A stretch of DNA of 64,000 bases from Cordilura impudica (GCA_963682025.1 OY821519.1:190463253-190527252), one strand, 5' to 3'; positions 33,271 through 45,529 are shown, counted from the first letter of the stretch. Notes: generated by a model not told the origin, from the letters alone. Translations and numbers: made by a program.

Positions 33271-35437
33271 TGCTACAAAACTCTATTCGGCTTCTTGCTG
33301 TGTGTATTAGATCGCCATTGGTTCTCAGCCCCGTCCAATCTGTAATATTACACAACCATGACTGTTTCCGGCTCACGCCGGCCTTCCAACATTAATTGTA
33401 GGATTTCATATTTTTCACCACTTACAATGTGTCCAAAATATGCCGTTTTACGTCTTTTGATGCATTTTGACTTCAACATTGGAAACTCGATCTACCTACG
33501 AAAATTTAGTCTACGATAGCACCACATCTCAAAAGCTTCAAGTCTGTTCATTGTGTTAATTTTTAGTATCCCGCTTTCTAACTCACACAAGAGCACAGAC
33601 CAAACATACCATTTCATGAAACGAAGACGAAGCGATAAGTTAATTTCCCGACTTACTAGAATTTTTTGATATTTTGTAGATGTTGATTTAGCTATTTCTA
33701 TTAGTTTTTTTATTTCTGCATTGCTGTCCCAATCTTCGTGTAACATAGAGCCAAGACATAAAAATCTGTAAACTCTATATGTTGATTGTTAATCGATAAA
33801 GTGACGTTTGGCATTTTTGATCGGCTTACTATCATGAATTTGGTTTTCTGAATATTAGGGTTTAACCCAAAGTTGTTACTTTGCCGATTTACAGCTTTTA
33901 TCATCCTCTGAAGATCCTGCATATTATCTGCTAAGATATTTGTGTCATCTTAATATCTTAGTTATTGATGAATTGTCCATTAAGATTCCAAAAGCTTCTT
34001 GAAAGATTACATCAGAGGAAACGTTTATAAGAAGAGGAGACAGACAACACCCTTGACGGAAATTCTCTGTTCATAGGGATACAATTTTTCCAAGTTCATT
34101 ACTATGAACTTCCGCTGTTTGTCTCCAATACAGGTTCTTGATACAGCGCATGTCTTTCTCATCAATATGTAAATTTTTTAGTATATCTCTTAATTCATCA
34201 TGCTTTACTATGTCAAAAGCTTTTTCATAGTCGATGAAGCAAAGAAAAACATCTTTGTGTACGTCTCTGCAATTCTGTACTTCTCTAGAGCTTCTCTGGT
34301 GCCCGTTGCCTCTCTGAAACCGAATTGAGTACGAGCTAGTGATGATTCCCATTTACCTTATAACCTCTGCTGAATTATTCTTAGGAATATTTCTAAAACG
34401 TGGTTCATTAAGGATATCATTCTATAATCTTGTCATCTCCTGGCATTGTTTTTCTTTGGGATTGTAATAAATGAGGATTTTAATCGGTCGTCAGGGTAAA
34501 TGCCGGTGTAATAATGCGGTAATTCATTGTTTCCAAGGCCTTATTGTTTTTGGAGTTTTCCTAATTTCGTTTTTCGTAATGGGTGGCCCCGTAAGTTGTT
34601 GTTCATTATCTGTAGAATCCTCGGATCTTAAGTCGCCCGAAAACAGTTGGCAATTATAATAAATCCTTTTCTCTTCTAAATCAATAACTATTTCATTACG
34701 GCTGCTCATCAACATCAATACAGATGGTGATTTTTTTTCTTGACAACAAGTTTCCTTCAGTTTTTTGTGTAGGTTAAAATCGTAATGGAGTGTTTGAAGA
34801 TTTTTTTATTTCCAAACACTGATCTTCCAACCATATGTACGTGTTTTACTTCTCGTATTTTATATTCATTTGTGTTAGCATTGCGGTATTTTCTCTCTTT
34901 CATTCCTAAGTTCTAATATTTCCTCATTATTCATTGGTTCCTCTGTGTAATTCGTTTGAAACCGTTTTTCTAAATTTTTGTAGTGGTTTTCCACCCGTTG
35001 TAAATGTCTTCGTTTTAGTTGATCGCCTGTAGCTGGTCACTAATTTCAGACATTAATTGCTCGACATTGAACGTCTCGATAATGCGGGTGCGATGCATGC
35101 TAACTTTAATTTAATCGTTGCTCCTAGGAGATTATGCTTAGAAAGCTTGTAGCTTTTTTAATGGATGTGTTAAATCATTTATTTATCATGATAAAATCTA
35201 TTTGGTTTCGGATGATATTTTGGCTTGTTTCCTGGGGGGATTCCAATGTATGTAATCGACGAGGTGGTAGAGAAAAGAAGGTGTTACAGATTTTGAAATT
35301 ATTTTCTAGGCAGAACTGGACTACATGCTCTCCATGCTCATTTCTTAAGCCTAGTCCAAAATTGACCACAACTTGAGGTACAGGTAAATTGCCAACTTTG
35401 GCAGTAAACTCACCCATAATTGTGTTAAGATCATGTC
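33270..35437 (-). mobile_element. RTE-type LINE, 5'-truncated
   Basis: Minus strand: endonuclease end (35437-35175), linker, reverse transcriptase (34352-33490) and C-terminal region to about 33270. The 5' side is cut off by a DINE-1-like element at 35438. The type (endonuclease plus RT similar to genes often annotated 'craniofacial development protein 2-like') fits the RTE clade. Confidence 0.75.
33320..35437 (-). pseudogene. RTE-type endonuclease/reverse transcriptase, broken
   Basis: The endonuclease block reads IMGEFTAKVGN...FGLGLRNEHGE...NQIDFIMIN (35430-35178), with the usual GDFNA changed to GEFTA. The RT shows VFLCFIDYEKAFDIVKHDEL (about 34255-34195) and FRQGCCLSPLL (about 34060). 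The catalytic YADD box reads Y-stop-D-D (about 33950). The C-terminal thumb (RLEAFEMWCYRRL...RRKTAYFGHI) follows. It therefore cannot make an active protein. Confidence 0.75.
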
Positions 35438-36172
35438 TATACCCTATACCACTATGTGGTTGTGGTAATAATGACTTTGTGCTGTAACTACCAAAAATAT
35501 TTAACCTAGACCCATATTTTATTATACCGATCGACTCAGAATCACTTTTTGAGTCGTTTTAGCGATGTCCGTCTGTTTGTGCATCCATGCAAACCTTGTA
35601 ATCAAACTACAGATCGCAAATATGAATATGGTTGGATGAAATTTAGTATATAAGCTTTCACTGGCCATAGGTTGAACTCTATTGAAATTGGTGAAAATCT
35701 GTGAATGTTCAGACCAAGTCCACATACAAATGACCCCTGTAAAATCGACTTAGATCCAAATTATCATATGGACCTCAGTTAAATTGGGTTTGTGTGTGTT
35801 TATTACATCCACCAATCAGTAGTCCAAAAATGAACCCTATAGGGCAATTCTTAGTCATAGCACCCTTATAAAGCTGATTCCCGATATTTACTTAAATCTA
35901 TCAAGAAACAAAAATATTGCACAGATTTTTCTCAAATTTGGTTTGCATATGTTTTTGGAAAAAAAAAAAAATAACTTTTCCACGGTTCATTCCACGGACG
36001 GTTCATTTTTCGACCTAGTCGCCGTATAAATAAAGCATCCGATATGAACTTTTTTCTATCCGAAGGAAAAAAAATTACAATGCCACTTAAATTTGGTTTA
36101 TGCTTATTTTCTATATCTAATTAGTTGGATCTAAGTCGGTCTAGATCGACTATAATTTTCTTACTTGTTTTT
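35438..36172 (+). mobile_element. DINE-1-like element
   Basis: A near-complete plus-strand copy: TATACCCTATACCACTATGTGG at the start, a GATGTCCGTCTGTTTGTGC block, and the end GTCGGTCTAGATCGAC followed by TATAATTTTCTTACTTGTTT. It is inserted directly in the endonuclease region of the RTE-type LINE. Confidence 0.8.
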
Positions 36173-36178
36173 TCTTAG

Positions 36179-36715
36179 CTATAACATTTCTAGAAGTTCC
36201 AAATAGAATGTTTCAATTTCTTCCTCATCACTATCAGCAGTAGGTGCTATGCTTGAATAATATTTACTTTTTATATGTTTTGAATTAATTTTGAGTAATA
36301 AGATTCTATAAGAGTAAGGAACAAATTGCTCGATGCATTTTTCATATCTTCTTGAAACAATTATAACCAAAGCTTCACAGTTGCAGAAGAGAGGATGTAC
36401 TGTCTCCTTTTTCCACGAGTTCCGTATATGCGGCGGTGATCGCTGTGCTGAAGTCCAAGTCTTTCTGCGTTTTCTGATTAGCCAATGACCCGTCAACACG
36501 GCCGTTAGCCAAAATATGTCCCTTCTACCACTACTGAGGAAAGATTTTGTCCGTCTTAAGTTATAGTCAAGCCACGTCTGCCTTGTATTCCTTTGGCCGG
36601 GGACCTATACAAGAGTAATCACGGAAGGGCGGCTTAGCTTTGAAAGTTCGTTCTTGTACTGTCCCACCAGAATGGAAGAGTTGAGAAAGAGAGAGAGAAG
36701 TGCCGCCCGACTGTG
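36179..36715 (-). pseudogene. 3' end of a Jockey/R1/I-type LINE
   Basis: The minus-strand frame (36499-36179, extended upstream to about 36680) reads SKLSRPSVITLV, then LTGHWLIRKRRKTW and ETVHPLFCNCEAL. This is the RNase H-like end region with the conserved TGHxxIxxH and E-T-x-x-H-x-x-C-x-C pattern of several LINE clades. The 5' part is missing. Confidence 0.6.
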
Positions 36716-36721
36716 ACAAAA

Positions 36722-36777
36722 ATATGAACTTTTTCATATCAGCACGCCTAGGCCGACTATAATTTTATTACTTGTTC
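36722..36777 (+). repeat. DINE-1-like 3' end fragment
   Basis: 'atatgaactttttcatatc' followed by a broken hairpin (CCTAGGCCGACTATAATTTT) and ATTACTTGTT. Only the terminal 56 bp remain. Confidence 0.6.
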
Positions 36778-36859
36778 TCTCTATATTTTCCTTGTCAAAT
36801 ATTTTGATTTTTTCGAAATCAGCTGCGTGACATATTTTAAATACTTGTTCTGTTAATTT

Positions 36860-37640
36860 TATTCTTCTTTCCTTTTGCCGATATATAACTGATGTTCGGC
36901 CATTCCTGTAAAAAGAAATCTTTTTATTGTTCCTATATATATTAGATCACATGATATTTCATACACGACGTTTTTTGCTGTTTTCTACTGGCGTCTTGAC
37001 GTTTATAAATATTGCACTTAATGTGGTTGGTTTTGTAAGTATAGTTTTTGTTTAATTGTATTTGCTATGTTTCTATTATCCGTTAAACCATGGATTTTTA
37101 TTGTACACTGTAAAGTTTACAATCTTTCTTTTCTCAGGTGTTACCACATTGGTTATTGTTTTTTAACCGCTGTTTATTCTAAGAGTATTAACGATTTTAT
37201 GAGATTTTTGGGAAAAGTGATGTCTCTATAGTATTTGATATATTATATGTATGTTTTTTATGTGGAATTCTTTGTCGTAGATTTTTACAACTCCTATGCC
37301 ATTTCTTTAGAGTAACAGTTAAAGCTGATACTTCTTGAGGATCTCTGTAATTTTCTATCTAGGTACGTTATCTCATTATCTTCTTCCACCTTAGTAAATT
37401 TAACTTTAGATGATTATCAAATGTTTTCATAATTTCATTCTGGCTGTCTTTATCGATAAAGGCTAAAATGTCATCATCTGTTTGATGTTTCCGTCCTTGA
37501 GTTACAATATAGCGTCGTCAATTAGATTGCCGAGAACTACGTCCGCTATTGGAATCTCCGATTAATGGGTTTTTGGCTTTTCGTAAATCCGAGGGGCCAC
37601 AGCTGCAGAGGTTTTGACAAAGATAAATGCATGAGGATTG
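36860..37640 (-). pseudogene. Penelope-like element remnant
   Basis: Minus strand: PRIYEKPKTH (about 37595) and DDILAFIDKDSQNEIMKTF (about 37460) followed by a KVEEDNEITYLD-like segment resemble the Penelope reverse transcriptase. Further downstream a VYEISCDLIYIGTIKR-like segment (about 36960) resembles the GIY-YIG endonuclease that characterises Penelope elements. Frameshifts throughout. Confidence 0.6.
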
Positions 37641-38286
37641 GCTTCTGCTTATGATCCTAGCTATTTCACGAATTTAACCTCACTTCTAACTGTCAGGATG
37701 ATATTTCTCACGTAGACACGGATTTTTTTGATTTTGGGACTCAAACTATAGTTTCTAAAAGAAATATAATTGTGTCAAATCAACTTTATAAAAACAAGTT
37801 TATGTTCTACTAAGGCTAAATAGATGGAACAGAAATTTTCGTTGTTGCATAATTCCTGGGATTCCCCTAATTGTAAATATGTATGCGAATATTGAAAACA
37901 AAGAATTGAAGCCGAATCGCATCATAAGTTTTTTAAACGCAAGTAAAATTACCAATGTGTCAATGGGAATTTTATTTTATTAAAATTTATACTAATATTT
38001 AAAATGCTCATCTTCAAGGGTACGGATGCTTTTTCTGTGGTCAAGATGTCATGATTTTATGCTAATGGTGTCAAGTACTAAAAATATCTTTCCAAGCACC
38101 ATCTTTTATTATACGGATTAGCTTAAATAATTTTCTAAGTGGCTTAAATGATGTCTTTGTGTCGTAAATTTGACTGATATTTTTATTATTATCGGCATTT
38201 TACGGCAAGACAGAGAGCAAACGGAAAGACAAAAATCGACTTAGCGGCGATTCTAAAGTTGTTTGATAGTTACAAACAACAGCACA
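37640..38286. other. Unassigned DNA with a DINE-1-like shred
   Basis: No gene seen. The last 70 bases (38220-38286, 'tagttacaaacaacagcaca') resemble an internal DINE-1-like block into which the following Helitron may be inserted. Confidence 0.3.
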
Positions 38287-38655
38287 TCTATAATATTAAT
38301 AGCTAGGCGATTTTTTGTGACCGATGTTTTGTTCTACCGTTTTATCCCGATTTTGACCGAACGTATATTATTTGAAAGGTATTTCTTTTTAGCCGTTTTG
38401 CAGATTTACAGATTTTAAAATTTGTTCCTTTATTTTAAGTAAATTACATTTAAAATTCCTACTATCACACATTAAAATAATATATATGCTGTGTGTGTTT
38501 TATTAAATTTGTTAATGTGTTTGTTAATGAGTTTGTTATCTTCATTCACAATAATAATAAACCATAAAAGTTGTGGTTTGTGAATTTAAGTCGAAAAATA
38601 AAGCTGCCTAGAAATTGCACTCGAATTTCAAGCGCTGGAATCTGAGCACTCATTA
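38287..38655 (+). mobile_element. Non-autonomous Helitron, copy 2
   Basis: Begins with TCTATAATATTAATAG preceded by A. The interior matches copies at 29633 and 44111 and the 3' hairpin region reads CTCGAATTTCAAG. The final CTAG is degenerate (CTGAG), so the 3' boundary is approximate. Confidence 0.7.
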
Positions 38656-39104
38656 TATTCTGAAAACAGGCTGTTGTAGGGTACACAAAGTTTGGCCGAG
38701 TTAAGATGTGGATGCTGTTTAGAAGAACATTTTTGAGAAGCGAGAGAAGGGACATATCGCCAATTGGTTTATAATAACAAAGTTGTTAGCTTAAATAACT
38801 TCGTTTATTTTTTGACGTAAATGTTTTCCTACGCAAAAAAAAATAGTAAAAAATTAATTGTAACAACGAAGTTTTGTGTAACAATTTTTGAATTGTTGTA
38901 CAGTGTAACACATTTTTCAGGTGGAAATTAATTCTTTCTATAAAAAAACCATCATTGTTTTTTTTTTTAAATATAATAAATAAGAATTTATAATAACTAC
39001 TGGACAAAAAAGTGAAGCAATTAACTTTAAAATAAATGGCATTAGAATTTAGAGGTTAATTTCACTTAGCAATAGTCCGAAGAATGCTGTACAATGTGAT
39101 TATT

Positions 39105-39308
39105 TTTTTATACCCTATATTACTATTTGGTCAGGGTATAATGACTTTATGATGATGTTTTAACGCCCAAAAATATTTGACCTAGACCCATCATTTATTA
39201 TACCGATCGACTTAGAATCACTTTGTGGTCAGGGTATAATGACTTTGTGATGATGTTTGTAACGCCCAAAAATATTTGACCTAGACCCATCATTTATTAT
39301 ACCGATGT
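39105..39308 (+). repeat. Tandemly duplicated DINE-1-like 5' fragment
   Basis: Two head-to-tail copies of about 100 bp containing 'tttggtcagggtataatgactttatgatgatgttt' and 'ttgacctagacccatcatttattataccgat', corresponding to the 5' 100-120 bp of the family. Confidence 0.6.
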
Positions 39309-39309
39309 T

Positions 39310-39620
39310 ATTTTTACGTTGCTGATTATTCCACAAGATTCTAAGGATTTGATTTTGGGTTTGTTGAAGCGATTTACAGTGTGTTGCACTTCTCCAGGCT
39401 GTAATACCGTGTCGGATGTATGGCTCGACTAAAGAAAAATACGCTTGTTTTAAAACCTCAAAAGTAGCGCAATTGCTTAGGTGGTATAAGCTATATGCTG
39501 GTTTTCGAAGTCCGAAGATCTTGAATCTGTGAATGCCATTTGAAGTTCTGATCTACATATACACTAAGGTACTTGTTAGTGTTTACCATTTCTATATATG
39601 TAAGGTCCAATTCAGACGAC
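39310..39620 (-). pseudogene. LINE reverse transcriptase C-terminal fragment
   Basis: Minus-strand translation of 39537-39312 is open: IHRFKIFGLRKPAYSLYHL, then FSLVEPYIRHGITAWRSA and QTQNQILRIL. This is the region after the RT thumb in Jockey/CR1-type LINEs, with YGI..W and Q...LR spacing. Flanking parts are lost. Confidence 0.6.
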
Positions 39621-40827
39621 GATTTTTAACAGTTTAAAGAAATTATGCATAAATATTAAATAAAATAAATAAAAATGTAAGCGATTTTTGATCTCACTGA
39701 AGTGGCCACTTCAAAGTACGAAATAGAATAAAACGTAACAAGAAAAAAAAATGAGTGTAAAGAGAAATATGAAAAAAAAGTCTTGAAAACAGAAATCGTG
39801 TCTTTTTGTTTACCCCTCTTGCTTCTCTACACCGTTCGCCAACAAACAAACAAAGTCGTCGTGCCAGCTTTATAACTTGGCCGTATGAAAGACGTTTGAA
39901 GCATTTTTGGTATAATTGCATTATCTATACTATTATTTACTAGGACTGTTATTACTGGAGTAATAAACAAACGGTTTTCTTAAGATCTATTATTCCATCT
40001 TCTCCAGCACCTTTTTCATGTTTAATTTACTCAGTATGCTAAATATTTGATCTTCGTTGGTAGGTGAGATATACTTAGAGTTTCCTAATGGAGCATTCCA
40101 CGAGCAATGCAACCACAGGCTTGAAAACTGGACATAATTTCATTATCAATGGATACTTTTGGTATTCAAGCACTAATTAAAAAGATTGGTAGATAAAATA
40201 TTTTTTATTTATCATTATTAAAAAATCGATTTAAGTCACCAATTATTTCTTTTTCACCGTGATAAAATTTTGGTCATTTTCTATAGCCTGTATGTTGAAA
40301 GAACAGCAACTTAGTAAGATTTTTTTGTTATGTCTTCAAAGAATGATACTAGATGTTTGAGTAAAATAAATATTTCATTGAAATTCGCAGATAATGTCAT
40401 AGTTCTAACTTAAAATATAATACCCTAATGAAGCTGTCCCGCACAACAGAATTAAAGAACTATTTATATTTTTATGTTTAATGGGGACAGATTTATAGTT
40501 GGTGTTCACACAGAAAACACAGTTTGGTAGTAGCAATCGATAGAAGTATGTACTCGGTATTTGATTTCTCTCAAGCGTTAATTTGAACTCGGCTTAAAAT
40601 GTTTTGTCCCGCACAACAGTTTGCATAATAGCTAATAAGTGTTTTGTAGCGTAAGCTTAAGCTTAGTGGGGGTATGGTTAAGATATGTAGTTTTACACGT
40701 CACTATGAAAAGTTCCCACTCCTACAACAAGTACCTGATACTCTAAGCTGAGAATGATATGAGAAAAGGCATTGAATAAGAGATAATCGACGCGAGAACA
40801 CGTTTAATTTTTATTTTTTCTTTTGCA

Positions 40828-42507
40828 ATGTCTGACCAAAACAATTCTAAATATGTAAAGAAATGCCGCGCGAAAAAAAGCAAAATTACCAAAAAATTAA
40901 AATATTCGGATATCTAACATAAAAAAAGCAAAAAGAAGCTATTACCAATAAAGAATTGAAAGAATTAAAATTGTACGAAAGAGAGAAAAAACGCAGACAG
41001 AGGGGAAAAAAGGGCAAAACAGGAAGCACTTCCACGCCCGCGCCACCATATAAGTGTCCACAAACTGCATCTAAGGCGATCCGGAAAGCTGTTTAAGCCC
41101 TACCATTTTCTCCTACCAAACGTTACTATGTCATAAAAGGTATGCGTAGTCGTTTTGGGATTAAGTTAGCCGAAGAAATGGAAACAAAACGATGAAAAAA
41201 ATTCGGAGTCTGACGAAAAATCGGTTAAACATTTTTATTTTCATCCACAAATTGTTTACACATGCCCAGGAATTAACGATTGCATGACATCTTGGAAAAG
41301 CGGGAAGAAAGAAAAATTGCAAAAATATTATTTGACCATGTTTCTTCATTAAGCTTTCCAAATATATAAGAAGGAAAATCAGTTTAGCAAAATAGAATTT
41401 TTTAAGTTTAGCGCATTACGTCCTGAAAATGTCCTTCTACTCTAAGTGAGCAGTGCAAATGTATAATACACGAAAATTTTATTTTGAAGTTAAAAGCACT
41501 GAAAATTAAGTACGACCAAGTTTGTTTGCATAATCTTTTATGCGACTGTTCCATAAATTCTGCATGTTGGCAACAGAAATGTGAACCGTGTGCTGATATG
41601 CAAAAGTTTAATCCAGCGAAACACAATAACATGGAATCGCCAATTAGTTGGAAAGAATGGGAAAAGGATTCTTCAGAGCGAGAGAAACTAGCTGTATAAG
41701 AAAGCGTTTTTGCGGAAATCTGCAACAAAATTGAGTAGGACTATCCACAATTTTTAGCACACGTTAATTTGAAACGAGTATAGAGCGCAGAATTTGAAAA
41801 GGATAAAAAAGCCCTGATACCAGAATCATTCAGATAGATTTTGCGATGTCGTTTTTATGCGAATACCAAAATGAAATTCGAAGTGCACTTTGGGCACGTT
41901 CAAGTGTAGTTATGTTTACTGCTGCAGTATTTTTCCAAAACCAATGTCAAACTTATGTGATCTGCTCAGACAGTCGCAATAAAGATAAGGATACGATATT
42001 CGTTTTCGTTTGCACCTTTTTGAAATTATATTTAAAGACAATAATCTTGCCAGCATCCAAAACGTCATCTGGGGTGATGGGCCTTCATCTGAGTTTAAGA
42101 ATAAATTTATGGTGAAGCTACTCAATCACTTGAGCCTTAAATACAACCAAAAATTTGTATGGAAGTATTCGGCGACGTCCCATGGAAAAGGAGTTGTAGA
42201 TGGCGTGGGAGGTAACGTTAAATGAATAGTAAAGCAAAAAATGTTAAGTCAGGCTGGAATAGTGGTCCAATCGGCGGAAGATTTCGTCAAAGTGGCTAGA
42301 GAAATTATAAAGACCACCGAAATAATTTATATTACTCAGTTGCAAATAGCAGCTGTAACCGGCCGAGAAAAGCCATGGACCTGGGTGGCACCCATACCTG
42401 GAATATCTAACTTTCATGTAATTTGCTGTGTCTCCAATGACATTCAAGCTCTAAACTACAGATTAAGCGACGATGTTAAAGTTTTTAAGCTTTTAAATTC
42501 CAAATAA
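40828..42507 (+). pseudogene. Transposase-like gene, unassigned DDE family, broken
   Basis: The start ATG at 40828 begins a Lys/Arg-rich segment (MSDQNNSKYVKKCRAKKSK). Downstream, in shifting frames, are a FFKFSALRPENVLL-like segment (41395), a Cys-rich block (LHNLLCDCSIN...CWQQKCEPC, about 41525-41600), WGDGPSSEFKNKF (about 42070) and YSATSHGKGVVDGVGGNVK (about 42167-42225). The D-G-x-S-x-x-F-K-N plus A-T-S-H-G-K-G...D-G-x-G-G motif pair occurs in a widespread animal gene family that behaves like a transposase. I cannot name the superfamily with confidence. At least five frameshifts or stops. Confidence 0.5.
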
Positions 42508-42627
42508 ACATTTTTTCGACAAAACTATTAAATATAATTCTATAAATCATTATTTTTCACTCTACCGAATTAATTTAAAATTAATTGATAATGAATCTTG
42601 TAAGTATTTCACAAAACTTTATATTTA

Positions 42628-43001
42628 CTAGCAGATTCCAGCCCTCGAAATTCGAGTGCAAATTCTAGGAAATTTTATTTTTTCACTAAATAAAGACCCT
42701 AAAGGTATGCTAATCAATTATAGCCAATTCACAAATCAACAGAAAAAAAACCCAATTTTATTACAACACATTAACAAATTTAATAAACGCACACATAGCA
42801 TTGTATAATTTTATGTATGTGTTAGTAGCAACTTTAAATGCACTTTATTCAAAATAAATGAAAAAATTTAAAAATCTGTAAATCTGCAAAATGGCTAAAA
42901 AGAAATACCTTTCAAATAATATACGTTTGGTCAAAATCGGGATAAAACGGTAGAACAAAACATCGGTCATAAGAAATCACCTAGTCTATTAATATTATAG
43001 A
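42628..43001 (-). mobile_element. Non-autonomous Helitron, copy 3 (best-preserved ends)
   Basis: On the minus strand the 374-bp element starts TCTATAATATTAATAGAC and ends CTCGAATTTCGAG...AATCTGCTAG. The base before the start is A and the base after CTAG is T, the classic Helitron A|T insertion site. The 5' TC, 3' CTAG and subterminal hairpin are all present. There is no Rep/helicase gene. Confidence 0.85.
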
Positions 43002-43263
43002 TTTTGAAAATTTTTTGGCGCAGGGTAATACTTAGGTGTATATAAAAAAAACAGAAAGTTTTTGAGATATAAAATTTAGAAAAAGGGCTTAATAAAAGAG
43101 AATTTCCAAGGATTATTCAAGGACACTGTGTAATAGGAACCTAGAAATCAGTTTCTACTATTCTTTTAAGTAAAAAAATTCAAGAAAACTTCAAAATCCC
43201 TCTCAGGGGGCGCAGTCGGATTCCTACTCGTCCCGCACAACAGTTGACTGTCCCGCACAACAG

Positions 43264-44110
43264 ATGGCATATCAATGCGCATTAATGCGGAGTTTGAGTA
43301 TTCACAAGTTTTAAAATCACAATTGTGAATAATTTTTTGAACATTTTGATTAAAATTTATTGCAAAGTTTTTGGAAATATTCACTATTTGTTCATATTTG
43401 CAATTTTTTATTATGCTTTTGTTGATATTATTGTTTTTTTTACCTACAACTCATTTATTAGTTGCCATGCGATTCTTATGTTGTTTCTATTTTCCATAAT
43501 TTTTTTTATAGATATTGTTTTTGCTGAACTTTTTTTTTTTTGCAGGTAAGTGGCAACACAATATAATATCTAATTAGATTAGGACGAAATAGCGTTCGCC
43601 GGGTCCGTTTAGGAATTTAAAAAAATAGAGGAAACTCACCAAAACTTTGTTCATATGAAATTTAAACACCAATGGCATATGTGCCGAAATGCCTGGTCAT
43701 CCTACTACAAGTTTTTGGGGTTTGCTTTTAATTTGTAAACTCAGACAAGAGAACATTAAGGGTTGTTGGTATGTTTTATGACTTTTATATCATACAGTAA
43801 AATGCGTTTAAGACGAACCCTAATTTGATAATAAGAACTAATTTGAAAGTACGGGCAACAGTTTTCGCTTGTAACGAACTATTTTTATTGTCCCAAAACA
43901 AAATTCCATATATTTTACTATATATAATACGAAATATAAATTTTTCATATATTTTTTTGATATTCAGCTTACTGAAAAACAATTTTACAGTATCTGGTAA
44001 TTTATACAAAAAACGAACATTTACTGTTCATGAAAATTAATATTAAATTTAAATAAATAAATAAAATTGTTTTGACTACAGATAAAACTCTTAAATGTGA
44101 AACTCGCATA
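43264..44110. other. AT-rich DNA, no gene seen
   Basis: Open frames at 43325-43549 and 43825-44040 (and antisense 43785-44009) are Phe/Ile-rich and lack any domain. Nothing else recognised. Confidence 0.3.
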
Positions 44111-44414
44111 TCTATAATATTAATAGGCTTTCTTGTTACCGATGTTTTGTTCTACCGTTTTATCCCGATTTATTTTATTTTTATTTTATTTTTTTAGTTG
44201 TTCACCAGATTTACAGATTTTTTAATTTTTTCCTTTATTTTGAGTAATTTGCATTTAAAGTTGCTACTGACATATACATAAAATTATACGTATGCTATGT
44301 TTGTGTTTATTAAATTTGTTAATGTGTTTGTTAATAAGTTTGTTACCTTCATTCACAATAATAATTGAATTGGCTAGAAATCGCACTCGTATTTCGAGCG
44401 CTGGAATCTCCTAG
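44111..44414 (+). mobile_element. Non-autonomous Helitron, copy 4
   Basis: Preceded by A, starts TCTATAATATTAATAG, ends CTCGTATTTCGAG...GGAATCTCCTAG, followed by T. It is 304 bp, shorter than copy 3 because of internal deletions and a T-rich replacement near 44170. Confidence 0.8.
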
Positions 44415-44439
44415 TACGAATTAATTTGTCTGGTCCCAC

Positions 44440-45475
44440 GCAATTAGTCTTACCAAGGTTTTATTGTATTTTTTATAGTACTTGGATTGTAGCAAGTGGA
44501 TTATATGTTTATGGTAAGTGGATTGATACCAAGTGGTTGATGGTGAAATAAAAGTCCAGGCTTCATTTTCACAATTTGAAAGAGTCCAACCAAAATTTAT
44601 AGCAACAATATTTATAGAATTTGGATTGTACCAAGTAGATTGTACTTTTATGGTAAGTGGCTTGTAATAACAAGTGGATGGTGATATAGCCTATTGTAGA
44701 TACGCAGAAACAAACTATTGACACAAATTGGATAGGGTAATCTTTCGTATATAGAGGATTGATGGCTGAAAAGTCTTTTAATTCGTATTATTAAATATAT
44801 CGTTTCAATAAACTGTAAATGTTATGATTTGTGGTGAATTTCTTTCTTCCATCCCTTCTTTTTTATAGTTAGTACGTTGATTGTATGTTTATAACAGGTA
44901 GCAGGTTATAACGGTAGTAAATTTACTGATATTTTTCGAAACAGGTTTCTTTTTCGCATCCCTTTTTTATAGCCAGCACTTGTATTGTATCAGGTAGCAG
45001 GTTATAACGGTAGTAAATTTACCGATATTTTTAGAAACTGGTTTCTTTTTCGCATTCCTTCTTTTTTATAGCTAGCACTTGTATTGTATGTTTATAACAG
45101 GTAGAAGTTTATAACGGTAGTAAATTTACCGATATTTTTGAAAATGGTTTCTTTTTCGCATCCCTTCTTTTTTATAGCTAGCACATGTATTGTATGTTTA
45201 TAACAGGTAGAAGGTTATAACGGTAGTAAATTTACCGATATTTTTAGAAACTGGTTTCTTTTTGGCATCCCTTCTTTTTTATAGCTAGCACTTGCATTGT
45301 ATGTTTATAACAGGTAGAAGTTTATAACGGTAGTAAATTTACCGGTATTTTTTGAAAATGGTTTCTTTTTCGCATCCCTTCTTTTTTATAGCTAGCACAT
45401 GTATTGTATGTTTATAACAGGTAGAAGGTTATAACGGTAGAAAATTTACCGATATTCTTAGAAAATGGTAATTTG
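44440..45475. repeat. About 107-bp tandem array
   Basis: From 44861 to 45475 there are six copies of a unit of about 107 bp, each containing 'tttttatagctagcac', 'tgtatgtttataacaggtag' and 'ttataacggtagtaaatttaccga'. The first two copies are shortened (about 100 bp). Looser relatives ('ggattgtaccaagtagattg') extend left to about 44440. Confidence 0.8.
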
Positions 45476-45529
45476 GGAAATGAATATAATTATAGACACG
45501 CTAGCGTGAAATATGGGTTTTTTTTATTT

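Larger units (their letters stand above)
40434..43263 (+). mobile_element. Candidate DDE transposon bracketed by repeated GTCCCGCACAACAG
   Basis: The 14-mer GTCCCGCACAACAG occurs four times in direct orientation: two on the left (40436, 40606) and two on the right (43230, 43250) of a decayed transposase-like gene. No other copy was noticed in the window. This arrangement resembles subterminal transposase-binding repeats. The outer 16-mer starts CTGT and ends ACAG. A Helitron is inserted on the right side (42628-43001). Confidence 0.45.
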
